Positions 25,522-34,693 of a stretch of 64,000 nucleotides of DNA are shown piece after piece (position 1 is the stretch's first letter; each line of letters opens with the position of its first letter). The notes beneath the pieces are model-generated. The model worked only from the letters and a program-made list of their open reading frames with translations. It ran no database searches and was not told where the DNA came from. Where the stretch lies: positions 24,404 through 88,403 of the forward strand of contig JABSSL010000001.1 in assembly GCA_013214355.1 (NCBI GenBank), written 5' to 3'. The position numbers were made by a program, and so were the translations under genes. The stretch is from Saprospiraceae bacterium (GTDB taxonomy: Bacteria; Bacteroidota; Bacteroidia; Chitinophagales; Saprospiraceae).

Positions 25522-27906
25522 ATGAAAATCACCGTTTTATGGACTGGCATTGCCATGCTCTTTCTCAACTTGAGCTTCGCTCAAAATCACCTGACTGGAA
25601 AAATTATTGATCCGGCTCATGAAGAGCTATTCCTCGTTACCGTTGCCCTTTACCAACAAAAGGATAGCCAGCTCGTGAAGGCTACCTCTACGGATGAGAG
25701 AGGGGTGTTTAGCTTAACGAATATTCCCAATGGCTCCTTCTATTTGGAGACTAGTATGATCGGATACACTACCCAACGGGTAGACGATATTTCCTTACCT
25801 GGAGACAACGGCCGCACCCTAAAACTTCAGATGACAACCGATATCGAAACGCTTACCACCGTGGAGGTTAAAGCCAAAGTACCCCTGCTAGAACAGCATT
25901 CTGATCGTCTAGTCGTCAATGTCGAAAACAACCTGACCAACTTGAACAATAACCTTTTGGATGTCATGAAGCAAGTGCCGGGCATGATTGTGATCAATGA
26001 CCGCCTCCGCATGGCTGGACAATCCAATTTCACCATTTTGATCAACGGGAAAACCACGCGCTACATGGATGTGCAATCTCTGCTGCGAGACATGCCCGGA
26101 GACAACGTCAAGAAGGTAGAGGTAATTCACCAACCAGGGGCAGAGTTTGAAGCGGCTGGTACTGGGCCAATTATCAATATCATCTTGAAGAAGAATAACT
26201 TGTATGGAACAAACGGCCAGGTAGCACTTGGTATTGGGAAAGACTACGGTTGGACGTATAATCCCAATGTATCCCTAAGTCATTACGCAGGCAAGGTCAA
26301 CATCAACGGGAGCGCCGGCTACAGTAGCTACAGCTACCTCGAAGATCTCCTCGTTACCCGACGCATCAATGGAGATGTCTATGATCAGCGAAGCTATGAG
26401 CCTCCTACTTCTCGCACCCTTCGCGGCAGTTTATCCGTGGATTGGGATATCAATGAACAGCAGCGTCTCGGAATTGCCAGCCGCTATTCTCGAAACCGGA
26501 CCAGCAAAATGTCCGAAAATACTACCCGGATCGACTTCCTTTCTCCCGAAAAAGCTGACCTGGATCTCCTATCGATCAACGATGCCAAGAATAAATGGGA
26601 CTTTTTGTCAATGAATCCGTACTACCATATCGAATTTGACACCACTGGCCATAAGCTGGAAGTCGATTTCAATCATGTCAATTTGGCCACCAATGGATTC
26701 AATACGCTACAAACCGAGGAGCGTAACGAAGGCAGTTTCTTTCCTGGTCAGCAATTCTCACAACCGGGGCAAGTGAATATTTCTGCGGCTAGATTGGATT
26801 ACACTTACCCCTTTTCTAAGGCGTTGAAGTGGCAAGCTGGTGCTAAGTATAGTACGGCTCACTTGGATAACGATCTACAATCACGGCTAGAGTCTTCCAA
26901 CGACGTTTGGGTCAATAATCCTCTACAGAGCAATCACTTCATCTTTGATGAAACCATCGCCGCAGCCTATTCTAAATTCTCCTTTAAAAAAGGGAATTGG
27001 TCAGGCACCTTGGGACTGCGATATGAAGACAGTCAATCGGAAGGATACTCCGTTAATTTAGACACCACCCTCCAGAGAAATATTGGTAAGTTCTTCCCAA
27101 GCCTTAGTTTAGGCAGAGCCATCACCAAGGAACTTGGCGCTTCTGTGGCTTACAGCTACCGCATTGAACGACCACAATACTCCTCCTTAAACCCCTTTGT
27201 ATACTACTGGGACCCATACACCTACGAGAGAGGTAACCCTTCTCTAATTCCTGCTTTAACCCACAGTACAAAATTCAATTTGACCTATGAGGAGCAGCCC
27301 TTTTTCAACGTAGAATACAAAACCACCCAGGATGCCATGGTGGAGGTAACGGAACAAAACGATGCTACGGGAGAAGCTTACACCACGGTGGTCAACTTAG
27401 CCTCTCAAGACCTCTTTAACGTTAGCCTTTTCTTTCCACTGGACTTCATCCCGGGAGTAGAAGGATTTGGTGGTGTGATCGCGAGTCATGTTTCGTTTGA
27501 TTCCGAGTACCTCGACCAACAATTCATCCAATCTGGCTGGAGCTATACGGCCTTTCTAGAAGCTAATTTCACCCTTCCGGGTAAAATAGAAACAGAAGTA
27601 TCTGGCTGGTATAACAGTGGGGGACCAGAGGGCATTATGACCGGAGAATGGATCTATGGCGTGAGCCTCGGTTTCGGCAAGAAGTTTTTGGATAATAAGG
27701 CTAAGATCAGCTTGGGAGTAGAGGATATCTTCAGAAGATTCTGGCATGGACGGATTGATTATGCCAATATGGATGTAGATATCGTATCCAAATGGTACAC
27801 CCCAGCTGTCAACATGCGCTTAAGCTATAAGTTTGGCAACCCGCATATGAAAACTAAAAAACGCCACAGTGGTAGTGCCACTGAGGAAATCAACCGGGTT
27901 CGCTAA
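25522..27906 (+). CDS. TonB-dependent-receptor-like outer-membrane beta-barrel protein
   Basis: A 794-residue protein with a signal peptide (ending SFAQ), a CarboxypepD_reg-like domain (~25-105: LTGKIIDPAHEELFLVTVAL ... GSFYLETSMIGYTTQ), a plug-like region (~115-225: LLDVMKQVPGMIV ... FTILINGKTTRYMDVQSLL ... VKKVEVIHQPGAEFEA) and a large barrel of the OMP_b-brl_3 (PF14905-like) type (IERPQYSSLNPFVYYWDPYTYERGNPSL). The group is widespread in Bacteroidota with unknown cargo. It follows the ECF sigma/anti-sigma unit after 275 bp and may belong to that regulon, but it also has its own candidate promoter. Confidence 0.9.
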   Translation: MKITVLWTGIAMLFLNLSFAQNHLTGKIIDPAHEELFLVTVALYQQKDSQLVKATSTDERGVFSLTNIPNGSFYLETSMIGYTTQRVDDISLPGDNGRTLKLQMTTDIETLTTVEVKAKVPLLEQHSDRLVVNVENNLTNLNNNLLDVMKQVPGMIVINDRLRMAGQSNFTILINGKTTRYMDVQSLLRDMPGDNVKKVEVIHQPGAEFEAAGTGPIINIILKKNNLYGTNGQVALGIGKDYGWTYNPNVSLSHYAGKVNINGSAGYSSYSYLEDLLVTRRINGDVYDQRSYEPPTSRTLRGSLSVDWDINEQQRLGIASRYSRNRTSKMSENTTRIDFLSPEKADLDLLSINDAKNKWDFLSMNPYYHIEFDTTGHKLEVDFNHVNLATNGFNTLQTEERNEGSFFPGQQFSQPGQVNISAARLDYTYPFSKALKWQAGAKYSTAHLDNDLQSRLESSNDVWVNNPLQSNHFIFDETIAAAYSKFSFKKGNWSGTLGLRYEDSQSEGYSVNLDTTLQRNIGKFFPSLSLGRAITKELGASVAYSYRIERPQYSSLNPFVYYWDPYTYERGNPSLIPALTHSTKFNLTYEEQPFFNVEYKTTQDAMVEVTEQNDATGEAYTTVVNLASQDLFNVSLFFPLDFIPGVEGFGGVIASHVSFDSEYLDQQFIQSGWSYTAFLEANFTLPGKIETEVSGWYNSGGPEGIMTGEWIYGVSLGFGKKFLDNKAKISLGVEDIFRRFWHGRIDYANMDVDIVSKWYTPAVNMRLSYKFGNPHMKTKKRHSGSATEEINRVR

Positions 27907-27924
27907 ATGAACGGGGCATCGTAG

Positions 27925-28074
27925 GTGAGTCAATTGAGCATTCTACCTTCTGATGCCCTCCATTTCTCCAAAGTAGAAATCACCCACTTCATCAGGAAAT
28001 TCACCCCTTCGGAAGAATACGCTTTGACATTCCAGGAATTAACGGCTATGTTTAGGGAAAGGCATACCGAATGA
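27925..28074 (+). CDS. Small ORF (49 residues, GTG start) coupled to the second LytS kinase
   Basis: A frame opening at GTG 27925 runs to a TGA at 28072 that overlaps the kinase start as ATGA. The translation (ending EYALTFQELTAMFRERHTE) has a protein-like, amphipathic composition but no match I recognise. It could be a leader peptide, a small partner protein, or chance. There is no signal peptide or membrane helix. Confidence 0.3.
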   Translation: MSQLSILPSDALHFSKVEITHFIRKFTPSEEYALTFQELTAMFRERHTE

Positions 28075-29063
28075 ATTTCAACTTCGAAAGAACCGACCTC
28101 TACTTAATTCTCCTGTATCTGGGGCTTGCCGTTCCAATTGGTTTGCTAGACTGGGACTATGACAGTTGGACGGACGCTTTCTTCGAAAGATCGGCCTATG
28201 TCGTCTTTAATTTCATTACACTGTATGTCTTGGTTTTCGTTCTCCTTGCCAAGTTTTTACCAGAGCGTAGATTCGTAGCATTCTTCTTTTGGACCCTCAT
28301 CTTTCTAGCCCTAATGGGATTGGTCACGATTCAGTCCATTTGCCTAGTTTACAATTGTGTGAATGACCCTTGGAGTTTCCAGGCTGTATTTCAGGGCGCA
28401 TTAATTCGCGTTGAGGACGTGGGTTTGCTAGCAGCTTTCATCGGAGGGAAGAAAATATACGATGCACAGATGAGATACGTTAAGATGGAAAAAGCGCGAA
28501 AGGAAAGCGAATTGCAGTCCCTTAAAAATCAAATCGACCCTCATTTTCTGTTCAACAATTTGAATACGGTAGATGCGCTCATCGATTCTGATCCAAGTGC
28601 TGCTAAGATCTATATCAACAAGCTATCTCAACTCTATCGATATTTAATTGGGAATAAAGACTTGGATGTAGTACCCATTGAGGAAGAGTTAGCCTTTGCC
28701 CAAAATTACATGTACTTGATTACCTGTCGGTTCGGGGATACTTTTCAGTTTTCTCTCGAAAATAAACTAGCGGCCGGAGCATCCTACCTGATTCCTCCAG
28801 GAGCATTACAGGTCTTGTTAGAAAACATCGTGAAACACAACCAAGCGAGTTTGGATTCCCCCATCCTGGGTAGAATTGTCCTGCAAGCAGATAAAGTGAT
28901 CGTTTCCAATAAAATACAGGAGCGCAATCACCCCGTAGATTCAACGGGTACTGGCCTGAACAACTTAAAAGCGAGATTCGCGGGATTAACCGAGCAAGCA
29001 ATCAGGATTACATCCAATGGTACTTTTACCGTAGAATTGCCTTTGATCAAAGAAGTAGACTAA
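28071..29063 (+). CDS. LytS-type membrane histidine kinase
   Basis: A 330-residue kinase with about four N-terminal membrane helices (residues ~10-140), a short coiled linker (MEKARKESELQSLKNQ) and a His_kinase box QIDPHFLFNNLNT with His158. An N-box-like region IPPGALQVLLENIVKHNQ and a final G1-like TGLNNLKARF follow. The periplasmic part is minimal, so the signal is probably sensed within the membrane. It is separated by 1 bp from its LytTR partner gene. Confidence 0.93.
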   Translation: MNFNFERTDLYLILLYLGLAVPIGLLDWDYDSWTDAFFERSAYVVFNFITLYVLVFVLLAKFLPERRFVAFFFWTLIFLALMGLVTIQSICLVYNCVNDPWSFQAVFQGALIRVEDVGLLAAFIGGKKIYDAQMRYVKMEKARKESELQSLKNQIDPHFLFNNLNTVDALIDSDPSAAKIYINKLSQLYRYLIGNKDLDVVPIEEELAFAQNYMYLITCRFGDTFQFSLENKLAAGASYLIPPGALQVLLENIVKHNQASLDSPILGRIVLQADKVIVSNKIQERNHPVDSTGTGLNNLKARFAGLTEQAIRITSNGTFTVELPLIKEVD

Positions 29064-29064
29064 C

Positions 29065-29832
29065 ATGAAAATTTTAGTTCTAGAAGATGAGATACCAGCC
29101 TACCACAAATTACAAAGTTTTATCCTTAGCGAAATACCGAAGGCTGAAATTGTAGGTTGGGGACGCTCCAATCAAGAGGCGCGAACACTGCTTGCAGCGC
29201 AGCAAGAGATCGATCTTATTTTCTCTGATATTGAGCTGCTAGATGGTCCTTCCTTCGAAGCCTTTGAGGCCGTCAAGGTAAACTGTCCCATCATCTTCTG
29301 TACTGGATTCGATAAATACGTCCTAAAAGCCTTTCAAAGTAACGGCATTGCCTATTTGCTTAAACCTTATTCGCTGGAACAATTTCGGGAGGCCCATCAG
29401 AAGTACCTCACCCTTTTCAAACCCAATGCAGCTCCTAGTATTGCTAGCCCGCTGCTGTCGGAACTAAAACAAATCTTAGCGGCTGATAAACGTTCCTATC
29501 GTCGGCGTTTCACCGTCAAAAAGAAAGATGGGATCAAATTATTAGCCACTGAAAAGATTATCTCTTTCGAAGCCAATGGAGATTTCTGTCGTGCGATCGA
29601 TCATCGAGGTGAAAAACATACCATTAACCATAGTCTAACGGAAATCGAGGAGTCGATCAACCCTAATGATTTTTTCAGGATCAATAGAAGCCAGATTATC
29701 AATATTGATTTCATTGAAAACATCGAAGGACAGGCCAAAAATAAGCTCTGCATTAAAATGGCGGGACTTCCAGAACTATTTCTGACGAGTAGCAGTAAAA
29801 CGCCTGAATTTCGGAAATGGTTAGAACGGTAA
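29065..29832 (+). CDS. LytTR-family response regulator
   Basis: A 255-residue protein: receiver domain (EDE at 7-9, phospho-acceptor Asp55 in IFSDIELLDG, Thr80 in FCTGFDK, Lys100 in LLKP) and LytTR DNA-binding domain (~150-253: RRFTVKKKDGIKLLATEKIISFEANGDF, TINHSLTEIEESI, FFRINRSQIINIDFI). It is the cognate regulator of the kinase immediately upstream. This pair is independent of the one at 5466-9034. Confidence 0.95.
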   Translation: MKILVLEDEIPAYHKLQSFILSEIPKAEIVGWGRSNQEARTLLAAQQEIDLIFSDIELLDGPSFEAFEAVKVNCPIIFCTGFDKYVLKAFQSNGIAYLLKPYSLEQFREAHQKYLTLFKPNAAPSIASPLLSELKQILAADKRSYRRRFTVKKKDGIKLLATEKIISFEANGDFCRAIDHRGEKHTINHSLTEIEESINPNDFFRINRSQIINIDFIENIEGQAKNKLCIKMAGLPELFLTSSSKTPEFRKWLER

Positions 29833-29922
29833 AGCTCTAGCTGATCAGGATGATTTTTCAAAGAAAGTATCTATCCAATTACCCCATATGGGCGATAGCT
29901 AGCCAACCGAATTTGGTACAGA

Positions 29923-31242
29923 TTGTGGATCAAAAAGCCTATGTACCTTTTTACCCACCTTAAGAACATGTTTGACCAGACCTCAATTGTCTTTGAGTGG
30001 AGAACTTTGTTCTATGTGGCGTTAGATTTTTCGCCGAATTGCCCACACCTGCCTGGCTGCGCCAGCGAGACAGGTTCGGCTGCAAAATCTGCCTGGCCTA
30101 AAACAAAATTTGCTCACTCCCGACTAACCAGCCCTGGTCAAAAATGTTCTAAGAAATACAGTTCACTAAGTCTATTTTTCTGTTTGACTATGCTAATGGT
30201 GTCAACCGGGCTAGCCCAACCTACCATCACTTCCGATTATATCGGCATTGGCCAAAAGTTCCGGATCGTCTTGTACGAAACGAACCTAAATATAGACAAT
30301 CAGCTGGTGGACATCATCAATGCGGATGGTCCCAATCAAAGTTGGGATTTTAGCAACCTGAACTACATTGACTCCACGGTCACCTTCGAAGAATACAGAA
30401 CGATCGATCCCAATGATCCACTCCTTAATAATCCTGTTTTCGCTGGATCAAATGTCCTAGAGATTTATACGGTCTTACCTGTAGAAGGAGGCTCCCCAGA
30501 CACAACGGTTCAATATCGATATGGGACTTTAGAAAACAACAATTGGAGGATAAATGCCACGGTATCCTTTATCGACGTAGACCAAAATCAGATCGAAGAC
30601 ACCATCATTTCCTGGTTCTCCCCTCCTACCCTGCAAATCCAATTCCCAGTTGACCAGAATACCTTCTGGGCAGATTCCACTTCGATTTTTCAAGATTTTC
30701 AGGGAATGCAATTTGTAAGTTCCATCATGCTCGATACCACCCAAGCCCAGGGTTGGGGTACCTTAATCACACCCGTAGGTACGGTATCAGCCTTGCGTTT
30801 ACTAGAAAAAACCGTAACCCGAGTACCCAATAGTCCGATCGTCGATATCAGTAATGATCTAGATTTTGTCAGTGTAGAGGGTATAGGTGCTTCTATTGTC
30901 TTGGAGGATGGACGAGCCTTTTACAGCACGCGTACCAATCTCAACCCCATGACCCCGACACGTGATGTATTCCGTCCGGATGCTACTTTTACTTTTCACC
31001 CACTATTTCCCAATCCTGCCCAGTCTGCAGTCCAGATTCCGTTCTCACTAGAACGAGCCCAACCAATTAACATTAGAGTAATGGATGTTAGCGGAAAAGA
31101 GTTGGAAAGAATTGAAAGTGGTCATTATAGCCCAGGCCAACACCTAGTCAATTGGCCAACTGAGCATATGGCTAAGGGTACTTACTTCATAGAAGTACAA
31201 GGAGGAGGTGTCCGGCAGCACCGAAAATTGGTAGTGCAATAG
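29923..31242 (+). CDS. T9SS-sorted secreted protein of unknown function; start uncertain
   Basis: The open frame begins at 29923, but its first ~75 codons do not look coding and pass through a GC-rich hairpin (30053-30065). Protein-like sequence begins near 30148 with a signal peptide (KKYSSLSLFFCLTMLMVSTGLAQ). In-frame ATGs exist only at 30190 and 30196, inside that peptide, while an ATG at 30144 is out of frame by one base. The mature part is a ~250-residue beta-rich region (NQSWDFSNLNYIDS ... WGTLITPVGTVSALRL) that I cannot name. It ends in a T9SS sorting domain (LFPNPAQSAVQIPF ... RVMDVSGKELER ... MAKGTYFIEVQGGG). Confidence 0.75.
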   Translation: MWIKKPMYLFTHLKNMFDQTSIVFEWRTLFYVALDFSPNCPHLPGCASETGSAAKSAWPKTKFAHSRLTSPGQKCSKKYSSLSLFFCLTMLMVSTGLAQPTITSDYIGIGQKFRIVLYETNLNIDNQLVDIINADGPNQSWDFSNLNYIDSTVTFEEYRTIDPNDPLLNNPVFAGSNVLEIYTVLPVEGGSPDTTVQYRYGTLENNNWRINATVSFIDVDQNQIEDTIISWFSPPTLQIQFPVDQNTFWADSTSIFQDFQGMQFVSSIMLDTTQAQGWGTLITPVGTVSALRLLEKTVTRVPNSPIVDISNDLDFVSVEGIGASIVLEDGRAFYSTRTNLNPMTPTRDVFRPDATFTFHPLFPNPAQSAVQIPFSLERAQPINIRVMDVSGKELERIESGHYSPGQHLVNWPTEHMAKGTYFIEVQGGGVRQHRKLVVQ

Positions 31243-31249
31243 GTGGCTT

Positions 31250-31284
31250 TAGACTTCCGAAATCTTGAAGATTTCGGAAGTCTA
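31250..31284. terminator. Bidirectional terminator hairpin
   Basis: Perfect 17-bp arms at 31250-31266 and 31268-31284 around a single base sit between the convergent T9SS-protein and cupin genes. The core CTTCCGAAATCTT pairs with AAGATTTCGGAAG. Confidence 0.75.
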
Positions 31285-31297
31285 GCTAACGCTAAAC

Positions 31298-31735
31298 CTA
31301 CTGCCGTTTTTCTCGATCGTAAGGAATGATGTTATCCCATTCCGTAGCACAAGAACGGGCCACAAAAGCCACTACGGGCTCAGCATCACTCATATTGAAT
31401 ACTTCGTGGGGTACACCAGGTTTGATATAGATGAAATCGCCTGCTTCATTTTCCAGGACCTTATCACATCCATCTCCAAATTCGTGACGTACTTTGCCCT
31501 CTAGGATGTATAGCATTAGTTCAAAGCCATCGTGGATATGGGCATAGGCTACTCCTCCAGGAGGTATAGTAGCAATATTGCAAGAGAGCTTCGTTGAGCC
31601 TACGTTTTTGGCAGACATTCCTTGCTTGTACTGAATATTATTCCAGTTTCTCTTATTTCCCCCACCCCGGATGGTGAGGATACCGCCGTGATCTTCCACA
31701 GCACCTAATTCTACACTATCGTTTGGATCTTTCAT
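31298..31735 (-). CDS. Cupin-domain protein
   Basis: A 145-residue protein with a single cupin barrel: metal-binding motif 1 HIHDGFELMLYILEGKVRHEFG and motif 2 AGDFIYIKPGVPHEVFN. It has no signal peptide, so it is cytoplasmic. It lies next to a 2-oxoglutarate oxygenase-like gene on the same strand (44 bp apart after the stop), so the pair may act on the same small molecule. The substrate is unknown. Confidence 0.85.
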   Translation of the reverse strand: MKDPNDSVELGAVEDHGGILTIRGGGNKRNWNNIQYKQGMSAKNVGSTKLSCNIATIPPGGVAYAHIHDGFELMLYILEGKVRHEFGDGCDKVLENEAGDFIYIKPGVPHEVFNMSDAEPVVAFVARSCATEWDNIIPYDREKRQ

Positions 31736-31779
31736 TGCATTTAGATTAATAAGTAGTACCCGTTCGGGGCAAAAGTTTT

Positions 31780-32865
31780 TTATTTCACTTCAGTCGCGTA
31801 GTCATCTCCGTAGTACTTGCTGGTGATGTTGGTGTGAAATTTCACGGCCGAAATAGGTTCATACTTCGGATTGGCCAGGCCTGGCAATACTTCCAAAATC
31901 TCATCTTCCCAAACGTACACCGCCATGGGAAAAGAAATACGAGGTTTTGTAAAGAGGGATTTACTTTGGGGTTTACTGACTCGGTGCGTGGTAGAGGGTA
32001 AGCGATCATTGGTGATGCGCTGCATATAATCTCCGGTATTCAGGATAATGGAGCCTGGTTTGGGATTTAAGCGAATCCATTTTCCATTTTCGCGATTCAA
32101 GACTTGCAAGCCTTCCACTTCCTGAGCAGGTAGGATCGTAAATAGGTCCACGTCCTCGTGCCCGAGCATTCGTCCAGCTCCAGTAGCATCATCAGTAGCG
32201 GTGATTGGAGGATAATAGTTGAGACGAAAGCCAAAGTTGGTACCGGTCATCTTTTCATCGTACAAATGCGGATCACACTTCAGGTATCGCAAAATACTTT
32301 GCATGATGGGCTGAATCAATCCTTCGTGAGCCTGCACTAACTGGCGAAAAAACTGCTCATATTCAGCCTTTGGCCAAAATTTATCAACTTGAAAGTTGGG
32401 ATCTTGATCCAAATCGAAGGCGCGCCGGCAGAATACCCACCCTTCTACCAGATCCGGATGAATGATGGTGGTCGTTTTCATCGGGAAATAGCCCTGATTA
32501 ACGGAGCCATGGCGCTCCGCTTTGAATACCATTCGCTCTTCGTAAGTCGTATTTTCAAAAATCTCTGCTGTTTTCTGTTGCGCTTGAGGGTACAAGTCAG
32601 GGTCCACACCATGTCCGGTTAAAATGGCAAAGCCAATACCTTCAAGAGCGGCTCCTAGTTCCTGTGCAAATTGTTGTTTGCCTGCTTCACCGCCTTCAAA
32701 AAACAAGCGCATGTCACAGGTGGCAATTTGATACTCCTCATCAAATTCGTCCTCATCTTGCTTTTCTACCAAATGATAAGTCTGTTCTTTATTGACTTGA
32801 TCGTACTTGCGAAAGTTCTGATTCACGGCTTTGATGCCGTCCTCCTGATTGGGTGTAGATGCCAT
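31780..32865 (-). CDS. Fe(II)/2-oxoglutarate oxygenase, isopenicillin-N-synthase-like
   Basis: I start it at the Met at 32865 (MASTPNQEDGIKAVN); the open frame runs to 32922 but would overlap a good promoter. The 361-residue product has a DIOX_N-like region (~35-150: GIGFAILTGHGVDPDLY, HGSVNQGYFPM) and a 2OG-FeII_Oxy core with FRLNYYPP, the iron ligands GHEDVD and STTHRVSKP and the 2OG-binding Arg and Ser after the distal His. It should hydroxylate or desaturate a small substrate, not identified. It is probably co-transcribed with the cupin gene. Confidence 0.87.
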   Translation of the reverse strand: MASTPNQEDGIKAVNQNFRKYDQVNKEQTYHLVEKQDEDEFDEEYQIATCDMRLFFEGGEAGKQQFAQELGAALEGIGFAILTGHGVDPDLYPQAQQKTAEIFENTTYEERMVFKAERHGSVNQGYFPMKTTTIIHPDLVEGWVFCRRAFDLDQDPNFQVDKFWPKAEYEQFFRQLVQAHEGLIQPIMQSILRYLKCDPHLYDEKMTGTNFGFRLNYYPPITATDDATGAGRMLGHEDVDLFTILPAQEVEGLQVLNRENGKWIRLNPKPGSIILNTGDYMQRITNDRLPSTTHRVSKPQSKSLFTKPRISFPMAVYVWEDEILEVLPGLANPKYEPISAVKFHTNITSKYYGDDYATEVK

Positions 32866-32891
32866 TTGGATCAATTTATACTGGTTCCTTC

Positions 32892-32923
32892 CAAAAATAC
32901 AGTCCTGTACCAAGTTAACCAAA
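32892..32923 (-). promoter_or_regulatory. Bacteroidota-type promoter of the oxygenase gene
   Basis: On the minus strand: TTTG (32923-32920), 20-bp spacer, TATTTTTG (32899-32892). This fits the TTTG-N19/20-TAnnTTTG consensus and places the start of transcription about 20 nt before the start codon at 32865. Confidence 0.65.
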
Positions 32924-32961
32924 TGGAGTTTCTATTGCTAGGCTACGTTTACGGCAAGCTG

Positions 32962-33717
32962 TCAATCTTGATCATAGTAAGTCTTGATTTGCTCAAAAAG
33001 TGCAGCGGGATTCCATTCCGTCTGTCTTTCAATAATTTCTCTAATTGAAAGTCCCTCCACCTCAATCAGATATTCCACCAAACTACGATAATACTTATAC
33101 TCCCAAATATCCCAATAACCATAGTCCGATCGCAGCCAATACTCCCCTCGCATTTCTTGTAATTCTTTTACCACATCCGCCAAGCTATAATCCGACTGCT
33201 GGTAGATAGGAGCATGCGAAACGTATTCCGCATAGCCTTCATTCACCCAAGGAGGAAGACCTCGCTTCACACCTTCCGCATCCTGTTGAACATGTACACT
33301 CTCATGTACAATCAGTTGCAGCATTAATCGTTTCTCGTATTCCGTGTTGTTGCGAGAAAACTGGCCCTCTAGGATGTTGGGTGTAGCGAGATAAATCTCT
33401 CGGTTTAGAAAGGCGAAGGCAAAGGGTTTATTCCATCCTACCCACTTCAGTAAGGATTCATAAGTGGTGCCTTTTGCCATGAACAAGAGATAGCGTTGAT
33501 CCGGCGAATGTAATTCACTCTTTTCCAACATAAGCTGCGCAGAATCCAGCAGCACGTGCCAATCTTCGGGGGCTTCTAAAGGAGTGGTGCTATAGACGGA
33601 AAAGGGGCCATGATCCAAGGTTTTGGATAGGAACACTTGCGGAAAATGTAGAAGCGCAAAGAAGAGGATGAGAATAAGAAAAAGACTAGCACCAATAAGC
33701 ACCCATTTTTTCTTCAT
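32962..33717 (-). CDS. Membrane-anchored zinc metalloprotease-like protein
   Basis: A 251-residue protein with an N-terminal membrane helix (~4-25). The catalytic zinc motif is HESVH (His138, Glu139, His142), followed by a gluzincin-type third ligand in WVNEGYAEY (Glu160). This resembles MA-clan proteins of the DUF2268/peptidase_MA type, exposed outside the cytoplasmic membrane. The C-terminal ~90 residues are helical. It precedes nothing obviously related; the gene at 33726 ends 8 bp upstream of it on the same strand. Confidence 0.78.
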   Translation of the reverse strand: MKKKWVLIGASLFLILILFFALLHFPQVFLSKTLDHGPFSVYSTTPLEAPEDWHVLLDSAQLMLEKSELHSPDQRYLLFMAKGTTYESLLKWVGWNKPFAFAFLNREIYLATPNILEGQFSRNNTEYEKRLMLQLIVHESVHVQQDAEGVKRGLPPWVNEGYAEYVSHAPIYQQSDYSLADVVKELQEMRGEYWLRSDYGYWDIWEYKYYRSLVEYLIEVEGLSIREIIERQTEWNPAALFEQIKTYYDQD

Positions 33718-33725
33718 GATCTACC

Positions 33726-33983
33726 TTAGCTTTTCTTGGCAATCTCTTCATCCACTCGAGTCATTTGCCGCTTGAGGCTACCCGTGGCAGCAGCCAAACC
33801 CACAAGTCCTGCCATCAAAGAGCTGAAACGTTCGGCTTTCCATTCCTTTGTCAACAAAAAGTAAACGATGAAGGCCAGGTAAACGATAATCATACCCCAA
33901 ACTATCTTCTGCACCGTAGCTGCCCTATTTTTTTTCTTTTGCAAAGCTGATAAGTCCAAGGTGGAGAGGTCTCTTTTCTTCAT
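33726..33983 (-). CDS. Small two-helix membrane protein
   Basis: I use the Met at 33983 (MKKRDLSTLDLSALQKKK); the frame runs open to 34028. The 85-residue protein has a charged N-terminus, two helices (IVWGMIIVYLAFIVYFLLT and SSLMAGLVGLAAATGSL) and a charged tail. No family is recognised. It is probably co-transcribed with the metalloprotease 8 bp downstream. Confidence 0.6.
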   Translation of the reverse strand: MKKRDLSTLDLSALQKKKNRAATVQKIVWGMIIVYLAFIVYFLLTKEWKAERFSSLMAGLVGLAAATGSLKRQMTRVDEEIAKKS

Positions 33984-34104
33984 TAAAAGGATTTTGTATA
34001 AATATACCCGGCAGGATGCATTTATCACCTAATTTTCCGACGAAAGAGGAAAAAAGAACTACAGCTTGAGAATAGCCAGATAAACTAACTAAATATAGAT
34101 TTGA

Positions 34105-34503
34105 TTAATCTTGAAAGAATTGCTCAAAGGCCATCTGGTCAACGGGTATGGTTTGACCTTCTACCAACTTGCCTTGATTAAACCGATACAGGTAAGCCTG
34201 ATACTGATCATACGTTCTGCCATCTGGACGTTGCCCACTCACACGCATGTACGCCATGACGGCGTTTTCTCCCATCAATACTACCTCAGGTAAGGCGAAC
34301 ATGGTCCCACCGGTAAGTTCTTTTACTTTTTTCAGCGCTCGAGCCACTGCTTCCTGTCCACGATAGGTTCCAGCAACCTTACCCTGACCACGAATGATGT
34401 AGGTAATATTTTTGTCTACATAGTTCTTTAGTGCTTCCAGATCATTGCGATTAAAGGCATCTAAAGCGGCCTGCAATACAGCCATGATTTTCTCTGATGT
34501 CAT
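34105..34503 (-). CDS. SnoaL-like / NTF2-fold protein
   Basis: A 132-residue protein with the typical nuclear-transport-factor-2 pattern: an N-terminal helix followed by AFNRNDLEALKNYVDKNITYIIRG, GTYRGQEAVARALKKV, NAVMAYMRVSGQRPDG and YQAYLYRFNQGKLVEGQTI. Such proteins may be isomerases, hydratases or binding proteins. No catalytic residues can be assigned and no neighbour suggests a substrate. It has no signal peptide. Confidence 0.8.
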   Translation of the reverse strand: MTSEKIMAVLQAALDAFNRNDLEALKNYVDKNITYIIRGQGKVAGTYRGQEAVARALKKVKELTGGTMFALPEVVLMGENAVMAYMRVSGQRPDGRTYDQYQAYLYRFNQGKLVEGQTIPVDQMAFEQFFQD

Positions 34504-34693
34504 TTTTTATTGGTTTTGGATTGCACGGGCAAGGTTGAAATTACAACATAGAGATCATTAATGGGTTCAAAATTCCGCTATATTAATGGGAATCAGACCA
34601 TAATTAAGCCGAAATCCCATATTTACCCGACGCATCACTTTTCATAGGATCTGACGGTCACGCTATAAGTCTATGGTAAATCAGTCATTTAAT

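Noticed and set aside
30053-30065. GC-rich hairpin CTGGC/GCCAG considered as a terminator for the LytTR gene
   Set aside because: It is 220 bp from the stop, has only five paired bases with no T-run, and is better read as part of unexplained noncoding sequence.
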